64,000 nucleotides of DNA, taken from contig VXAY01006938.1 in assembly GCA_013399855.1 (NCBI GenBank), positions 224,528 through 288,527 of the forward strand, read 5' to 3'. Position 1 is the first letter of the stretch. Every line of letters starts with the position of its first letter. Position numbers and translations under genes: made by a program. This DNA comes from Oxyruncus cristatus. Its lineage: Eukaryota; Chordata; Aves; Passeriformes; Cotingidae. Under the pieces are notes generated by a model, which worked only from the letters and a program-made list of their open reading frames with translations, made no database searches and was not told where the DNA came from. Positions 48,451 to 62,100 of the stretch are shown piece after piece.

Positions 48451-51196
48451 CTTTAGATATCATTATGTATATATCTGGGGACAGTATTTCAGAAATATAA
48501 ATGATACAGCTTTATTTAAAAAAAAAAAAAAGATCCTGTAAGGAAGTTCTTTAGAAGAATTGAATTAAAATAATACAAACACAAATTAAAACATAAAATA
48601 AAAATCTACACATTAAAAAGCGCCTACTTTTATTGAATAGAAGCAATGGACTATCATCCTCACATACAGGTATCTTGCCAACTAAGATGGCAGCAATATG
48701 GATTTCAGGCAAATGTAAACTTCAACGAAGAACAAGTACCAAAAGTAATCCACTGTATTCTTCAAAGTATGCTGTTCCTTAGGAACACACCTAACTTTTT
48801 TCTGCCTGATTGAAGTGTGCAATGAAAGTGTAGCCTAAAACTTTATTTGAGTAAATAAGGTGGCTTCTTTTGCAGGAAAAAAAAATCCAGCACACCACAA
48901 AACAGAAACAAATACTTTTGCTTATAGCAGAGTTATAATTTGAATAACATTAGCACACATGTGTCAGAATCTTTTTATATGGGTACTTCAGTTGTGTAAG
49001 AAGGCACTAACAGTTTGATTTATACGGGCATTCACAAAAGCACACCAAACTGCAACACACAGCATTCCTAAGAAAATGAAAAAGGGAGATTAAAATTCTT
49101 GGCTTTGTAGAAATGGCAGATGGATTCTCTGTTATCCCAAAACCCAAACAGTTACCAGATAATGATAAACACTTTTTACAAAGAGCTCACTCTGGTGCTC
49201 TCAGGTTCCTGCACTGAGTACACCCAGACTGTCCTGCTTGTTAGGCTCACACCAGCTGTGGGGTCTGTCACATTTGTCCATTTTTGTGCTGTTGGTGCTC
49301 TGTGATTCTGTGAGGCAGTGAAGTGCTGAGGAAGGTCCAACTCCCAGCACCAGAGACCAGTTCAGAAGCCTCCCCTTGTCAACTCTCAAACAGAACTGCT
49401 GCTCCGGAGAGCCCTGAACGTTCGCTAGGTTTCCTGAGCATTTCTCCAAATGACTACAATATGCCACATACTTACATCAAAAGAAAAGATTGAATTATTT
49501 CATTACTAGACTCAAAGCAGGGATTTGCACTCAGGTTTTATCCTGCTTCCTTGTCTGCCTTGAACAGGGTTGTCAGGACAGGGCTGCCTGATGACAACAG
49601 TGTTTTCTCGGAAGAAGGTTCCAGTGCCTGGAACATGGCTTCTGCACCACCTGATCAAAGCCGCTTCCCTGCGAGCCTGCCATGTGCTTCTCAACCTCAT
49701 TCACTAAATACACATGAAGGTCTCACCTTTTGGCTGTACCAGTTTTTAACCAGTAATGCATGAAGCAGAGCACAGGGCTAAAAGCTGCTGCTGAACCTAG
49801 ACTGTGAGCAGGCAGCTGCAGCAGACACGCACCATGGCCCCTTGCCAGGGGCCCGCAGGCAGCTGGGACAGCTCAGGGTGAGGGAGCAGAGCCAGGAGGT
49901 GACAGAGAACAAACAGCAGGGCAACATCACCACGGGGTGGGCAGCAAGATGATGTCAGCAGTGCTCTTGAAGGCTAGAATGCCACTGTTACCACAGACAA
50001 CTCTTGTAGCAGCACCTTTATTAAAACCTTTGTTTTATTAGTTGCATGAATCATGAGTGGACATGTCTAAAAAACAGGACAATGTCTTATTGTCCCTGCT
50101 AATTAGCAAGGGAAAACATCTCATGGTTTACGGGAATAAGGTCTCCCATTCCTTTGGGTAATAAGGGTCAAATTTTACTAGAATTACTACAATTCTGTTA
50201 GTCTCTTGCCACAATATTTGCAATTTGGAAAGACACTGAAAGACTAAACAGGTAAAAAAATAGACATTTCATAAAACTAAATCTCTCTTATATGCTAATA
50301 ACAATCAGTCTGATTTGGGTAGAGGGAAGAGGAGTATGACTAAAGTTATTTTAAGAAGTCCTGACTTTAACAAACTGCTGAGCATCCTGTCTTTTGAAAA
50401 CTGCAGTCTTTCACTTGTCTAAAGGTCATGATATACTAAGGCACTGATCCCATTTTTTAAAACTTCTAACCTAAGCCTACTTATTCCTGGGAAACAGTCT
50501 GTTAACATTCAAAGATTGTGTTTGATTTGAGAACGTTTCAGTTGCTTTCCACACATCTATTTATTCAACACTAATACAGATCTGTTTCTTACAAAGCCTA
50601 AGACTGCCCATATGCAATTACAACCTTAATATAAAGAAGAGGCATAGGAGGACAGGTCTTCACAAGATCAAGGCATCACCTTAAATTTCATATGTATCTG
50701 TAATAAGATAATGGCCCAACCGAGTCTAATACTCCTTTGCTTTCTTTTAATATTATACAATATTCAAACAAAGGATAGCCAGGCCTAATGGCCCATTAAA
50801 TAGACAGTATTGAACAGCAATAAATTTTTTTTGCAATTGATTTAACATCCTCAGTTCAACCTAACTGGCTATGAATAAGATTATAAAACTTATTTCCATT
50901 GCAAAGGTGCAAAGGATATCTAAAACATATCGCAAAGAATAGCACATTTATTACAAAATAAAGCAAACTATTAATATAGTATATTCATTACATAAAAAAT
51001 CTTCACACTTTACAGGGACTTAAAGAAATAAATACAGAAGAATAAAGTGTAAGAAAATGATGAAAACTGTTCTACTTGCATCTAATATGAAGACCTTCCC
51101 ATTGTGATTCTCATAGAATTCCTACCCCAAAGGAACCTACAAACTTGATATAAAAAAACCCAAAACACTTGAGGAAAAAAACCCCAACATCTTTAC

Positions 51197-51246
51197 CAGT
51201 TTTAAATACATGGCACTGCCACAAGCAGACCCTCCTTGCTTCTGTG
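51197..51246 (-). CDS. Candidate 50-base BIRC6 exon
   Basis: The segment lies between a good acceptor (CTTTTCTTGTAG, complement 51,247-51,248) and a fair donor (ACTG|GTAAAG, 51,195-51,196). One frame reads QKQGGSACGSAMYLKL after two bases of a split codon and ends in phase 0. That phase would link the 51,399 segment (ending in phase 1) to the 48,450 exon (starting in phase 0). A second frame is also open, so phase agreement alone is weak evidence. The intron to the 51,399 segment would be about 150 bases. It may be a chance pair of splice-like sites. Confidence 0.25.
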
Positions 51247-51398
51247 CTACAAGAAAAGCTGTCTATATATATATATACTCTCAATTTATCTCCTGTACAT
51301 AATTTCTAATATTCTTGACTCATTCTTTAAAGACTTAGTGAATTTCAGTTAGAGGCACACAGAATGACTAATTTTTCTTATGTACAATTTCTTTTTAC

Positions 51399-51576
51399 TT
51401 CTGACCAATACACATGACTGATGTTCTGCCTCTGTTGAAGAAGGTTGTTTAGCCACAGCAGAAGGCACCACTGGAAACTCTTCCCAAATTATGTCACTTT
51501 TATTTGTTTTCTCGAAGAGATTTGCCACGGCAAATACGAGAGAGATGGTCATCAATGATCGATTAAAAGGAAATAA
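51399..51576 (-). CDS. BIRC6: Probable BIRC6 exon further upstream
   Basis: A 178-base segment sits after an excellent acceptor: a long pyrimidine run ending TTCCAG (complement of 51,577-51,578). It encodes LFPFNRSLMTISLVFAVAN, LFEKTNKSDIIWEEFP and a polar stretch ending CVLVR. It holds four CpG dinucleotides in a region where CpG is rare, and the frame stays open for about 100 codons across it. The chosen donor, AGAA|GTAAAA (51,397-51,398), is weak; TTG|GTCAGA a few bases earlier would give phase 0 and join directly to the 48,450 exon. I infer BIRC6 from strand, position and composition, not from remembered sequence. Confidence 0.5.
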
Positions 51577-52186
51577 CTGGAAAAAAAAAGAAGAGTATTC
51601 TGGAGGAGCCCACATGTATACCCAGGAAATGTAAGGAAGGACTCCCTTTTGCATGGGGTAAAGTTTCCAGTGACCAAGAGGGATGCCTTCAAGTCTTATA
51701 CCACTGACAGTTATGCAGAGTAACTATATTATAAAACTGTTCTTTTCATATCACACACAAACGCTTGACATTTACTACAGTGTATCCAAACCTCCTCCGC
51801 AAAAAAAATCCAAGGAAATACCTTTGTATTCCAAGAGACAGTTTTTCTTTTATAGTAATAAAGTTTAAAGGATGTGGTATCATCAGCTTTAGAAGCTAAA
51901 AGTAAAATAAGTCATTCTCATTACTGTACTACTTATTAAAAAGTTTAAGACCAATATTAAGAACATGACTACAGTATCTTTTTAACCTCCAAATAAATTA
52001 GAAGTAGATCATAAAGTTCTGTCAATTTACCACCATTTCTAAAACACGCTTAGTAATTACTGAGGACAGATTTTTAATCCTCAGTATGTTATTAACAAAC
52101 TTAAAACCTATAGCCATGGTAAAATTAAGGACTTGAGGATCTCATTATCATATTAAAGACTCTCAGCTGCTACAAACACCACTGTT

Positions 52187-52205
52187 AAAAAAAAAAAAAA
52201 AAAAA
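52187..52205 (+). repeat. 19-base adenine run
   Basis: An uninterrupted run of A. No 5' retroposon body is recognisable next to it on the plus strand. On the minus strand it is a T tract. Confidence 0.8.
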
Positions 52206-52375
52206 GGACACAATTAAGGAAACACTCACTTTGGACTTTCAAGTAAACCTTCAGACACAGTGTTCTGGCCACAGACACTGCCAAGCATAGACAAGACACA
52301 CTGTCTTTCCAATAGGGCCACACATCCTTTTGCTAAATATTTTAAAGCTGGAGCCGTTCCTCAGCTCCCCTTTAC

Positions 52376-52470
52376 TGCATCTTTGCAAACATATGATCTA
52401 TGAATGCAGTCCACGCTGCAGGCAACAGTGTCAGTTCCAAATACGTCATGCTCTGCTGCCTCTTGATTTT
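52376..52470 (-). CDS. Candidate 95-base BIRC6 exon
   Basis: A 95-base stretch between a CTGAAACAG acceptor (weak pyrimidine tract) and a GCA|GTAAAG donor reads NQEAAEHDVFGTDTVACSVD then CIHRSYVCKDA after two bases of a split codon. It ends in phase 0, matching the phase-0 start of the 51,576 segment. It contains two CpG and is less AT-rich than its surroundings. A different frame is also open here. I do not recognise the peptide. Confidence 0.25.
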
Positions 52471-53017
52471 CTGTTTCAGAATCAACCCAGGGCAAGCCTC
52501 TTTTATAATAGGCCTAATTAACACCCTGTGTTCTGCTGTGTTTTGATAGAAAAAGAGATTGCCTACAGAGTAGTTCAAAATCAGATCTATTTAAGTATTT
52601 GCAAAGCTTTGGGTAAAAGTAAACCAAAATATCTTTAAATATAGTCATCTTGTAATCATTTAATTAGTTTGACTTTTTCTTCAATTTTTTTTTTTTTTAT
52701 ATGAACAACACCAGCATTTTCACAGTACTATTATAAGCATCAGGAAAAATGACATCAGAAGAGATCATCATGAAGAAGGAATAAGGGGTTAAGCTCCCTT
52801 ACAGGTCATGAGTTACAAATCCCATGTCAGGGCAGTAAAACTATGCAAGAACGGTGGGCCTCTGAATTTAATGGGTACAGTGTAAGGCTTCAAGTTATTA
52901 TTATTATTGTTCAGATACAGCCTTAAAATTTTGTTCTTATGTCTGCACTGAGCCCACTAGCAGTCAAAAAAATAGATCAAATGTTACAAAAGTGAAGATA
53001 AATTAGAAAATACTTAC

Positions 53018-53119
53018 TGAGACTGCATTCAATCATTAGTACCTCTTCAATATCATGTGCATTTCCCCCCTTTCTCAAAAAGACAGGACAGAATTGGAAA
53101 AGGGATAAGAGAAAGGAGA
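53018..53119 (-). CDS. Candidate BIRC6 exon with a strong donor
   Basis: A near-perfect donor, CTCA|GTAAGTAT (53,016-53,017), follows a frame that reads GGNAHDIEEVLMIECSL, the only frame open over its last 50 bases. Two acceptors are possible: TTGTTTAG at 53,120-53,121, giving 102 bases with an added SFLLSLFQFCPVFLRK, or one inside the long pyrimidine tract just before the Gly codons. The end phase (1) fits the 52,470 candidate. There is no CpG. The second half looks protein-like, but I cannot confirm it as BIRC6. Confidence 0.3.
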
Positions 53120-56100
53120 CTAAACAAGGCAAGGTTCAAAATGAGCACTGTTTAAAATGAAACAAACTAAGGTGTTGCAGTCTCGGTGACTAATGAAGGA
53201 TATCATAAAGACATTGTTTTTAAATGATGAGTGGTAAGAAAAATGAATAGAATTGGACTGATCAATGCATTCAAATGAGTGGGCACACCATCAGAAGACA
53301 CAGTGCCATTTGTAAAAGAGCATTCACTACACAACACGTAACTGTTAAGCTTTGGAAAAGCTTAGCACCAAGTGTCAGGGCAGTAAATATTGTTACAGGT
53401 TCAAAAGTAATTGGGTAAATTGATGTAAGAACAGGACATCAAAGGCTAATAAATGAGGGGACACCACCCTTGGCAACATACAAGCAATACCAAAGCAGCA
53501 TCTGCATTTCAGTCCCATCCCTATATTCTCCCACGGGCATCTGTTATTATCCACTATTGGTGATAAAGTAATGAGCTAACAAACTCGGTCTGTCTTGGCA
53601 CTGTGGCTTGTGTCTTCTAGAGTACTTGAAAAAAATAACAGTTTAACTGCAACAGGAAATGAAAATTGTGCTCGATTATAGAAGCAAAACGCATTGTTCA
53701 AGTTAGTTGTCAGTCATCTGTAGTGTAGTAATGCTCTTAACTATCTCTTGTTTGCTTATTTTTTAAAGAATATTTGATTTTGGTGAAGTATTTTCAGGAA
53801 ATTTTTGTTTACAAGTCAAGTCAAACAACACTTTTCACAAATCCAGAAAAAAACCTTTGCCAGAAAAAGTGCAAGGTACTATTTCATTAGGCCAGTTGAG
53901 TAAACAGACACAATTTCCTGTATTTTGAAAGAACAGGAAAAAGAAAGTCAAACAATATTGAAGACATGAAAACCAAACTGATCTTTTAAAGCATAAGTGA
54001 CTACTAAAACCATATATGATCCTCAGTTTTGGATATATTACTATTTAATGCCAAATTCTAGTCCCTGATAATGGAATCCATTAGAGAAATCACTCTCTGC
54101 CATTAAACAGAGCTCCAAAAAAACCTGAAAAAGTGGTCAGGAAACGATGAGATCCTTCTTGGAGGCTCCAGAGCCTCCTAGGCTGCATGGGGGGGTTGGG
54201 GAATACATCATCAAGCAAGAATAATTAATGGAATCTAAAAATACAAAATTGTGTATTCTTTGGTTTTGTTTGATTGAAAAAATGCCCTAGCAGGCATCAG
54301 TGTAGAAAGGATGCGAGTAAAATACTGAAGAGAAAGTACATACTGTTATGGGATCCAAACTCACTGCAACTTTTAAGAACCTCTCCTCTGAAAAAAGCTG
54401 GATTTACCCAACATCAGTTCTTTAAAACCAGCAAAATATGAAGAAACACAGTTAAAGCATAAAGCTATAACCAAATCAAGTTTGCATCGAAATCTAGAAA
54501 ACAAGGGTAAAAAAGAATGAATGTAAAGCTCCAGGAATGTTCCATATTATACAACACATACAGAATAATATATAGAAAGGCATTAATAAAAGAAATATAT
54601 CAAAAATGTGAAGCAAGATACATATAAAGAAAGGCATTCAGAGACTGCATGAGAAGCTTTTTGCCTGGTCAAGGGATGAAAAAAAAACTTCACTACTAAC
54701 ACAGCCCTTTACTATGGCATTTAGTAAGATGGAAAGGATTTGAGGTAGATGGACTGAAATAAAACTAATAGTAAAGGTGAGCTAGAAGTGTCAAATTAAT
54801 TTCCACTTAGCCAATGAAATAAGAAAAATATTTTCTGTTGAGAAAAATATAAGATTTAAATATTCTGCAGCCAAAGCCTTTCTTGAAAATGATAAATTCG
54901 AAACAAACCAGGAAGTAGAAGCTTGTCTACCACCTCACATTGAGTGTTTTAAGTGTGCAACACTCCACAGAGATGAAAAGAAAAGTATCACTGCTCTAAG
55001 AACATGGATCAAGATTTTTAAAGGAGTTAATCTGGCTTCCATCATCCCTGGAGGAGGGAATAGTGATTTCACTATTTTTGGCAGATGAGTGGGCAAGCAG
55101 CCACCTTGAAATAGTCCTTAGTCTGAGTGTTGCCTCTTTCAGGCCATAAAACAGTCACTAATATTTTAAAATAAGATGGGAATCTAAAATAAGATGGAAA
55201 CATGCCATTTTATTGCACATGCTGCAGAAATCAATGCAGAAATTCAAAATTAGATAATGAAGTTATGGGGTGTTTTTAAACCATTGCTTCAGCAGCTGGA
55301 AAAAGGCCAAGACTTGGGTCTTCTGTTCTGTCCAACAGAGGATACCAACATTGTTACTGGAATGAAAGGATGTGCAGTTCCTGTGCTTTTTGATGAGCTT
55401 TCCCTATGTGTGAACACACCTACAAGATCACGTCCTCAGGGGTCGGAAAGGCGACTATGTGAACACCTCATTCTGCCTTAAACATCTAATTATTTTGCTT
55501 GGCCAAGATGGCAAAGCCCCTGTGCATGTGCAAAACCGAACTTCTATCACTCCAGTGTGCCCTTAGTAAAGGCAAAGTAAAAATGTCTAGGATAAACCCT
55601 GGCAAACTGCTCTGCACATGAACAGAAGGGATTATTAGTTTCTTTGGTCAGGAAATTTTTAGCAGCTTACCTGATTGGGCTGCCACCACTTGACAAAGCC
55701 ACTAACATGGAAGAAGACAAAAAACTGTAAAAACCTGAAAAAATTCAGAAGTCTCTTATATCATAAAACATTTGTGCCCGCTAAGCGGTTACTGTATCTT
55801 ACTAAGAAGGTACAAGAGTTACAAAAATAGGAAAGAAGCACATGGTACATTTCTGTCACATAACATGCAAGTGTAGGACATCTAGTATGGTGTCACATTC
55901 TCCTCTGATGTCACATTCTCTTCTCAAAAAAGACTGTTGGTAATAAAAGGCATAATTTTTACAATTAATTCTTAATGCCTCCAGTAAAATCTGTGAATGT
56001 TTGTAGCATGTGGTGCTGCACAGAAATCTATTCCAGACACCCAGCACTCATATTCCCAACTGTAATTACCAAGTCTAAATGAAACCACTCAAGATGTACT

Positions 56101-59100
56101 GTCTGACTGTAGTAGTACTGGTAGGACCAGTAATATTTACACTGGAAATTTTGAAAGATGCAAGCTGGTATCTCCAATTTTAAAGGGCTGGCTTAATGTC
56201 CTTAGAAATTACCCTCAGAGGAGAAACCAGACCAGTACTTATAGACTCCCAGTCTTGCCCTGTGAGCAGGGATCCCTTCAAAATAATGAAGGGGGAAAAA
56301 AGGAGCTCCTGGATGAAATGCTCATGGGCTTTCACAGTGAGATGAATGGCTCAGGAAAGCCCAGACTCCCTCCACACTAAACATGGCAGAAACTTTACTG
56401 CCTTGTGCCTAGAACAGACAGGTCAGTGATCTGTACTGTTTTCTCAAAATTAAACAGCTATCACAAGATGCTGACCATCCACTGGCAGAGAGAATTTCAT
56501 GGAGCACTCCTGGCCAAAACCAAACGCTTTTGAAGACAACCATCCATACCTTTTATTTCTCAAGCAAACATACAGAAACTAATTTCAGGAATGAAATGAA
56601 CACCAGCTGCATCTCATGCATGATTTGTTAGCCTCTATACATCCTTGTATCAAGGATCAGCATCTAACTGCATTTCTCCTGAAAACTTATTAAAAAAGAT
56701 AACTCATCTGTGGAAGGCAGGAAAGCAAAAACCATAGTTTAGTTTTCTTTTACATAAAACATATTACACAATGGAATGCAAAGCATAAAGGTCTGTCAAA
56801 AAAGTTTATCTCTAGTTAGCACCAGAGGAGTTATGTCTAAGTGGATCCAAAGCAGAATAGCAAAAAATTACAGGTCCCTGGGAGGCAGATACAGATACAT
56901 AAGCAGTCTGTTGCTCATGCTTTCAAGATAGTCATTTTATGCTGTAACCACAAAGGTCCAGAAATTCAGGGGTCTCAGATGAGAAAGAAAGTTTGTTTAC
57001 TTATGTTTTCAGGATTGTCCTGTTAAACACATTCAGAATATTAGTCATCATTTACAAAAATTTCTTTTATTTAAAGCCGATTAAAAACTGACAGACAAAA
57101 GCCCCACCCCACTCTTGATTGAGAGTGAAATATGCTGTCATTTAGGTGGCAGAATATGGAAGAGAATATGTGGGTGAGAAGCAGAAGGAAGAACAATGTG
57201 AGATGCAAGAAGCCCCACTGAAATCTAGACTTTACCCCTCCTATTTCTCACCTGATAATTTCTTGAGCATCTTTACCACAACAATCCCTTCCTTCTGGAA
57301 AATTTAACAGGCACTTTAATTCACTGTGGTCAAGTGAGTGGGGCCAGAGGTTGCAAGCTAGTCTGAGGTATGCTCTGTACGTGCAGCTGCAAAATATACC
57401 ACCAGCTGTATAAATTAATGAAGAGCCCTCCAGTTTTTAAATTTAGGTTCAAAAGCCATATAAAGCAATGTGCAGTACAGAAACAGATAAAGATTGAAAC
57501 AGAAGGACCAGTCTCTCAGTGATCTTTGCTTAATACTGATTTGTTGAAAAAGATACCACCATTAGCTCTTTGAAGCAAATCTCAGTCTTGAAAAGACTAA
57601 GTACTTTATCTGTCATGCAATCCAGTACCCAATTACAACCCAAATTTAAGCTGCTTCATTCCTTATAACAACTAGGTTTTTAATTTTCAAAGATTTCAAT
57701 GCCATGATGTTTCAATACATAATTACTCCTTATAAATTACAACAAATTTCTGCAACACAGCAGAGCTGAAAGTACAAATTTATAACTTGTGCTTTCATAA
57801 ATCTTTTATATTATTAACCACTCAGATAGTAGGTTTTGAAATTAAAAAAAATTCTGTTATAATTCTAATCCAAAAGCACTGTCTACTAGGAAACTGCTAC
57901 TTTAAATGCTTTGAAAATATAGTAAGCATGTATTCATATTCTTTCACAATAGAAAATAAGAGAGTTTGTGAGATAATATTTTCATCCTCTTATTCCAAAA
58001 CTAAGGATGACAAAACAGAGGAAAGAAATGTAGCAAAAGGCACTGGAATGGTGGCATCCTTTATGTTTGCTTTGTTTTTCAAGATCAGTCATCTGAAAAC
58101 TCCTGAGAAAGAACATATCTTGTCTGGCAAAGGTATCATGCTTTAAGGTCTTTGGAGAAAGAACAAATTGGTGTAGTACTGTAGTTCTCTGAGACCCACC
58201 CTCCTGGACTATGATCGATTCTCACTACTCTGCTTCCCCTTTGCTTGTCCACTGAGGACCCAACAGCCACGTAATGGACTCCTCTGACACACCAAAATTT
58301 ATGAACATGACAGCTCAAAAAACTAATACTTGAAAATCCTCATACTCCTACAGAAGCATGAAGCCTACACTCAAACCAGCGTGAAGAAATAGTCCCAAAA
58401 AACATCTTGAGCTGCAGAGAACAGAACTGAATCAGAACTGAAGCACTGTATAAGTTGCTGAACACTTTATAAAGGTACAATACCCATACAAGAGATTCTT
58501 TTTGATACCAATAAAGAAATGAAACATCAAGATTGCCCAGCATCGCACGTGAGACTAGAGATTGAAGAAGAAAAAGCAGCCTCTTGCTCTTTTTCCATTA
58601 TTCCCTTCCACCATATTCAGAAGGTCACCACACACAGTTGGAGCTGAAATCCCTATCTCTAACTCAGGAATATTCATCAGTCACCTATTTCTGAATTGAC
58701 TTAAATAGTTCCCTCAAAATAAATATGTGACATGCCACGTGACACCTTCCAAAGGTCAACTGGCTGCTCTTCCTAAGCTTTTACACAACCATCAAACATC
58801 ACTTTTCTTGACAAAATACTGGTGTACATTCTGACCATGATCACAGATAATAAAACAGGCAGCAAGCTTGATCACTGCTAGGAGAAGGTGGTGTTGAAAG
58901 GACTGTGGCAGAAGAACTGGTACTACTCCATGTCCATTTAATTGACTTAACACAGAATTATTTTAGAGCAAATACGAGAAACTGGAACAAGCAAAGTCCT
59001 GGTAAGGGAAGACTGACAGGTGGGAACCTACTAGAGGAACTTCTGTAGTTAGTTATGAGAGAATTTTGAATTTTTCCAAGGATATTCTGGGTCTGTAATT

Positions 59101-62100
59101 AAGTTACAAAATCAGGAAAATCCCCGGACAATAGTCAAAAGGCAATGAAATTCCTCAATGCGAAGTAAAACACAAGATGTAGACACATAGTTGAAGTGTC
59201 AAAATCATCAAATCAATGCTGAGCTGTAACACATGAAAGAGCTGTGAATGAGTATAGTAAGAAATCTAAAAATAACTTGTGTTGCTACAGATGGAGGATC
59301 TGAGTTCTTCCTTTTTTCCACAGAAGAGTAAAAAAATACTTTGAAATCTGGCCATGCCCATCACTACTGAGTCAAGGGCATTGCACATCAATCTGTATCA
59401 TAAAAAATGGGATAAGAGTTCCCACAAAGAAAACATTAGCTGTGTTACGTTCTCAGGAGGGAGAAAAAAAAAAAAAGAAAAAAACTAAGGAAAAAAGGAG
59501 TGTGGCTATCCACTTCTCACTTAGGCTAAGCAAACCAGTTCATCTTAATTTGTGCATATTATTACATCTCCCAAGAGACACAGTTTTGTTCTATTGTTCT
59601 GCAATTTAACTGAAAAACTGCTAGACCTCATAAATAGGAGTTTGTGGAGGTTGTCAGAGAAGAAAAACAGAATGCATCACCTACAGGAAGTGTGTGCCAC
59701 TACATTTCAACTACTTTCCTGCATCTTAGGGAAAATGCAGAACAAATACAAGGGGAAACAGTCTTCATGGACAACTGATGTAACATGACCTTTTGGATTT
59801 CATTAGAGCATTTTAACCTAACTAAACTTTTAACTCTAGATAGCTCTTTCTATTATTCTATTTTCGTCTTCCAATCTTCCTTTACATTCTACTTTAACTT
59901 GCTATCTTCTTCAGAGCATTTTCTCTCTATAAAGGTAAACTATATCTCACTCAAAACACGCTATTTTAATGAAAAAATACAGCATAGAGAATAACCTTAG
60001 AGCACATGGGAATCAAAATAATACAAATTCATAAAAATACAAGAGGAAAAAGAAAACATGCACTTTTGTTAAGAGGACTGGCCCCTTTTGTGATTGCTGT
60101 GTTATGGGCATATCACATTACTTGTGGCAGTAGTGTATAGCATGATAATGATCATCAAAGGATCAAGACTGTAAATCTTTGAATTTATACCACTGAGTTT
60201 CTACAAGATAGCTTGGCAACCTCCTCTGAAGTATGAATATCTTTAAAACATGACATACATTTGTATTGCCTAAGGTCTATTCCCATGAAATAGAAGCGAC
60301 ATCAGCAGTAATGAACAGAGTGACCTCTAATCAACCAAATTTGTTCTGCTCTTGGAAAACTACATAAATCAGTTACCAAGGAGTTGGCAAAGTCTTACTA
60401 AGTGCTTGAAAGCTCTTCCTAGATGGAAGTAACAGAATTAAATTTAAGATGATTTTGGATACCACTGTCCAAAACCCAAATCCTATGTAACCATGTAATG
60501 TTCACCCCAAAATAGGAGGGTTTATTACTGACTTCTCTAAAAGGTCCTCCCAGACAAAATGTAAAATATCTCCCCATCTTTGCAAATACCATCAAACATT
60601 AGGGATAAAACAAGGCCTTTTCAAATCAACCTATATTACTCACTTCACTCGTGAGAAATCTTGCATGAAATTTTCCCTTCACAATGGAGAGGCACTGTAG
60701 CTATAAGGAAGTAATTTGTAAATGCCAGCTTCCACCCAACATGGATGAATTCCTTTAGTTTCCTATAACTGACAAAGGTTAAGCCTGACAACCTTTATTT
60801 TTTAATTCTCAAACAGCAACTGTTTACCAACAGTAACAGCTTAAACAGCTACTGCCCACCCCTCTTACTGTGCTGTGCTAGAGACTTATTTCTGGCTGGG
60901 TCTGTTTTCCAAACCTGTTTACAGCATGTCCGCACAGACACACATGTCAGTGCAACAGAAGGACGTGAGGGGAGAAATCCCATCAAACCATGGCAAACGC
61001 TGGACTTGAATCACGGTGTGCAGGAGGCTTCTATCCCCCTCGACTGTGTGCAGAGGGAGCCCAGAGAGATTTGTGTCTTGGAGTTCACTGTAGCCATTGA
61101 AGTGCCATTTGCATCACAACAATGAAAACAGCAGACCACCATGAGACCTCAACCATGGCAATAACCAGGCCAGCAAATATTCTGTGAATCTTTTTCTGCT
61201 CTCTGTGGAAACATCTTAATTAGCTGGTTCTTTGCAGTGGAGCTGAAAATATATCATTAATCTTTAAATAAAATATGCATGTTGCACCATTTCTCCCTTT
61301 CACAAAGGAAAGGGTTTGATTTTTAATGTGTGAGGGTTAATACAGTAACTTGAAAATTCAGTCATTGCTAGGTGCTCTCAGCAACGTGAATGGTCAGAAT
61401 ACACAGGAGAAGATTTTCACATCTTTGTATCTCTAAATGAATACAAAAATACATTCAAAATACACAGACAAAAAAATTCCAAGAACAAGTGAAGATGCAG
61501 CAGCCTTTTTAGAATAAGGGAATAGCAAGAGCTTGAAATGAAAGACCATATAGTAGAATATATATTTAAGGAAATTTAAATTGATTCGTTAACTCTTCTA
61601 GAGTCAAACAATTTCATTGAGGCAACATAACTTTCAGGAAAAAGGGCAAATAATGCAGAAGTACCATACAGTACTTCAAACATGGTATTTATTATTAAAG
61701 TAATGCACATGTAATATATGCGGTTTTGCCTGTTACTAAGAAACTAACAAATGTACTTAGACAATTTAGAAAAATAATGAGAAAAAATTTAACATGAATT
61801 GAGTTGAAGTTGGAAGACTTCAAAATAATGATTTTACTATCTTTTGCTTTCTCACTAAAAGATTATTGAAAACTGAATCTCAAACAATGCTTTGTAATTT
61901 CTAAAATATGCTGTTCTGGAAAACTATTAAGGTTTCCAGTTACATTCCTACTGTTTAAATTCAATGTAATTAATTGTACTTTGACTTTTTATACACATAT
62001 ACAAAAGCACATTTTTGTACATTTGAATTCTGAATTGCTTGACGTTGCAAGTATTTTGACAAAACAAATTTTCTGATATACTGTAAAATACAGTTTCTGA

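Larger units (their letters stand above)
26713..51576 (-). other. BIRC6: BIRC6 gene, 3' portion (C-terminal exons)
   Basis: BIRC6 is a very large cytoplasmic and Golgi-associated protein that combines a BIR domain near its N-terminus, which binds caspases and SMAC, with a C-terminal UBC domain. It works as an E2/E3 hybrid ubiquitin ligase charged by UBA6. Only the C-terminal part is in this window; the BIR domain and the promoter lie beyond position 64,000. I recognise the family from long stretches matching remembered vertebrate BIRC6, for example [26 protein letters not shown] and [14 protein letters not shown]. Exons 48,450 to 26,713 join with consistent phases: 0/1, 1/2 split codons and then phase 0 boundaries through the UBC exons. 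The start of the span (51,576) depends on a less certain exon. No frameshift or premature stop is seen in the joined reading frame, so the gene looks functional. Confidence 0.95.

Noticed and set aside
56214..56272. Exon-like segment on the minus strand with a CTCACAG acceptor and TGAGG|GTAATT donor
   Set aside because: Two frames are open and neither peptide is recognised. It shows how often splice-like pairs arise by chance in this region.
57787..58146. 119-codon plus-strand open frame
   Set aside because: It is antisense to BIRC6, rich in Lys, Ile and Phe as expected from AT-rich DNA, with no recognised domain.
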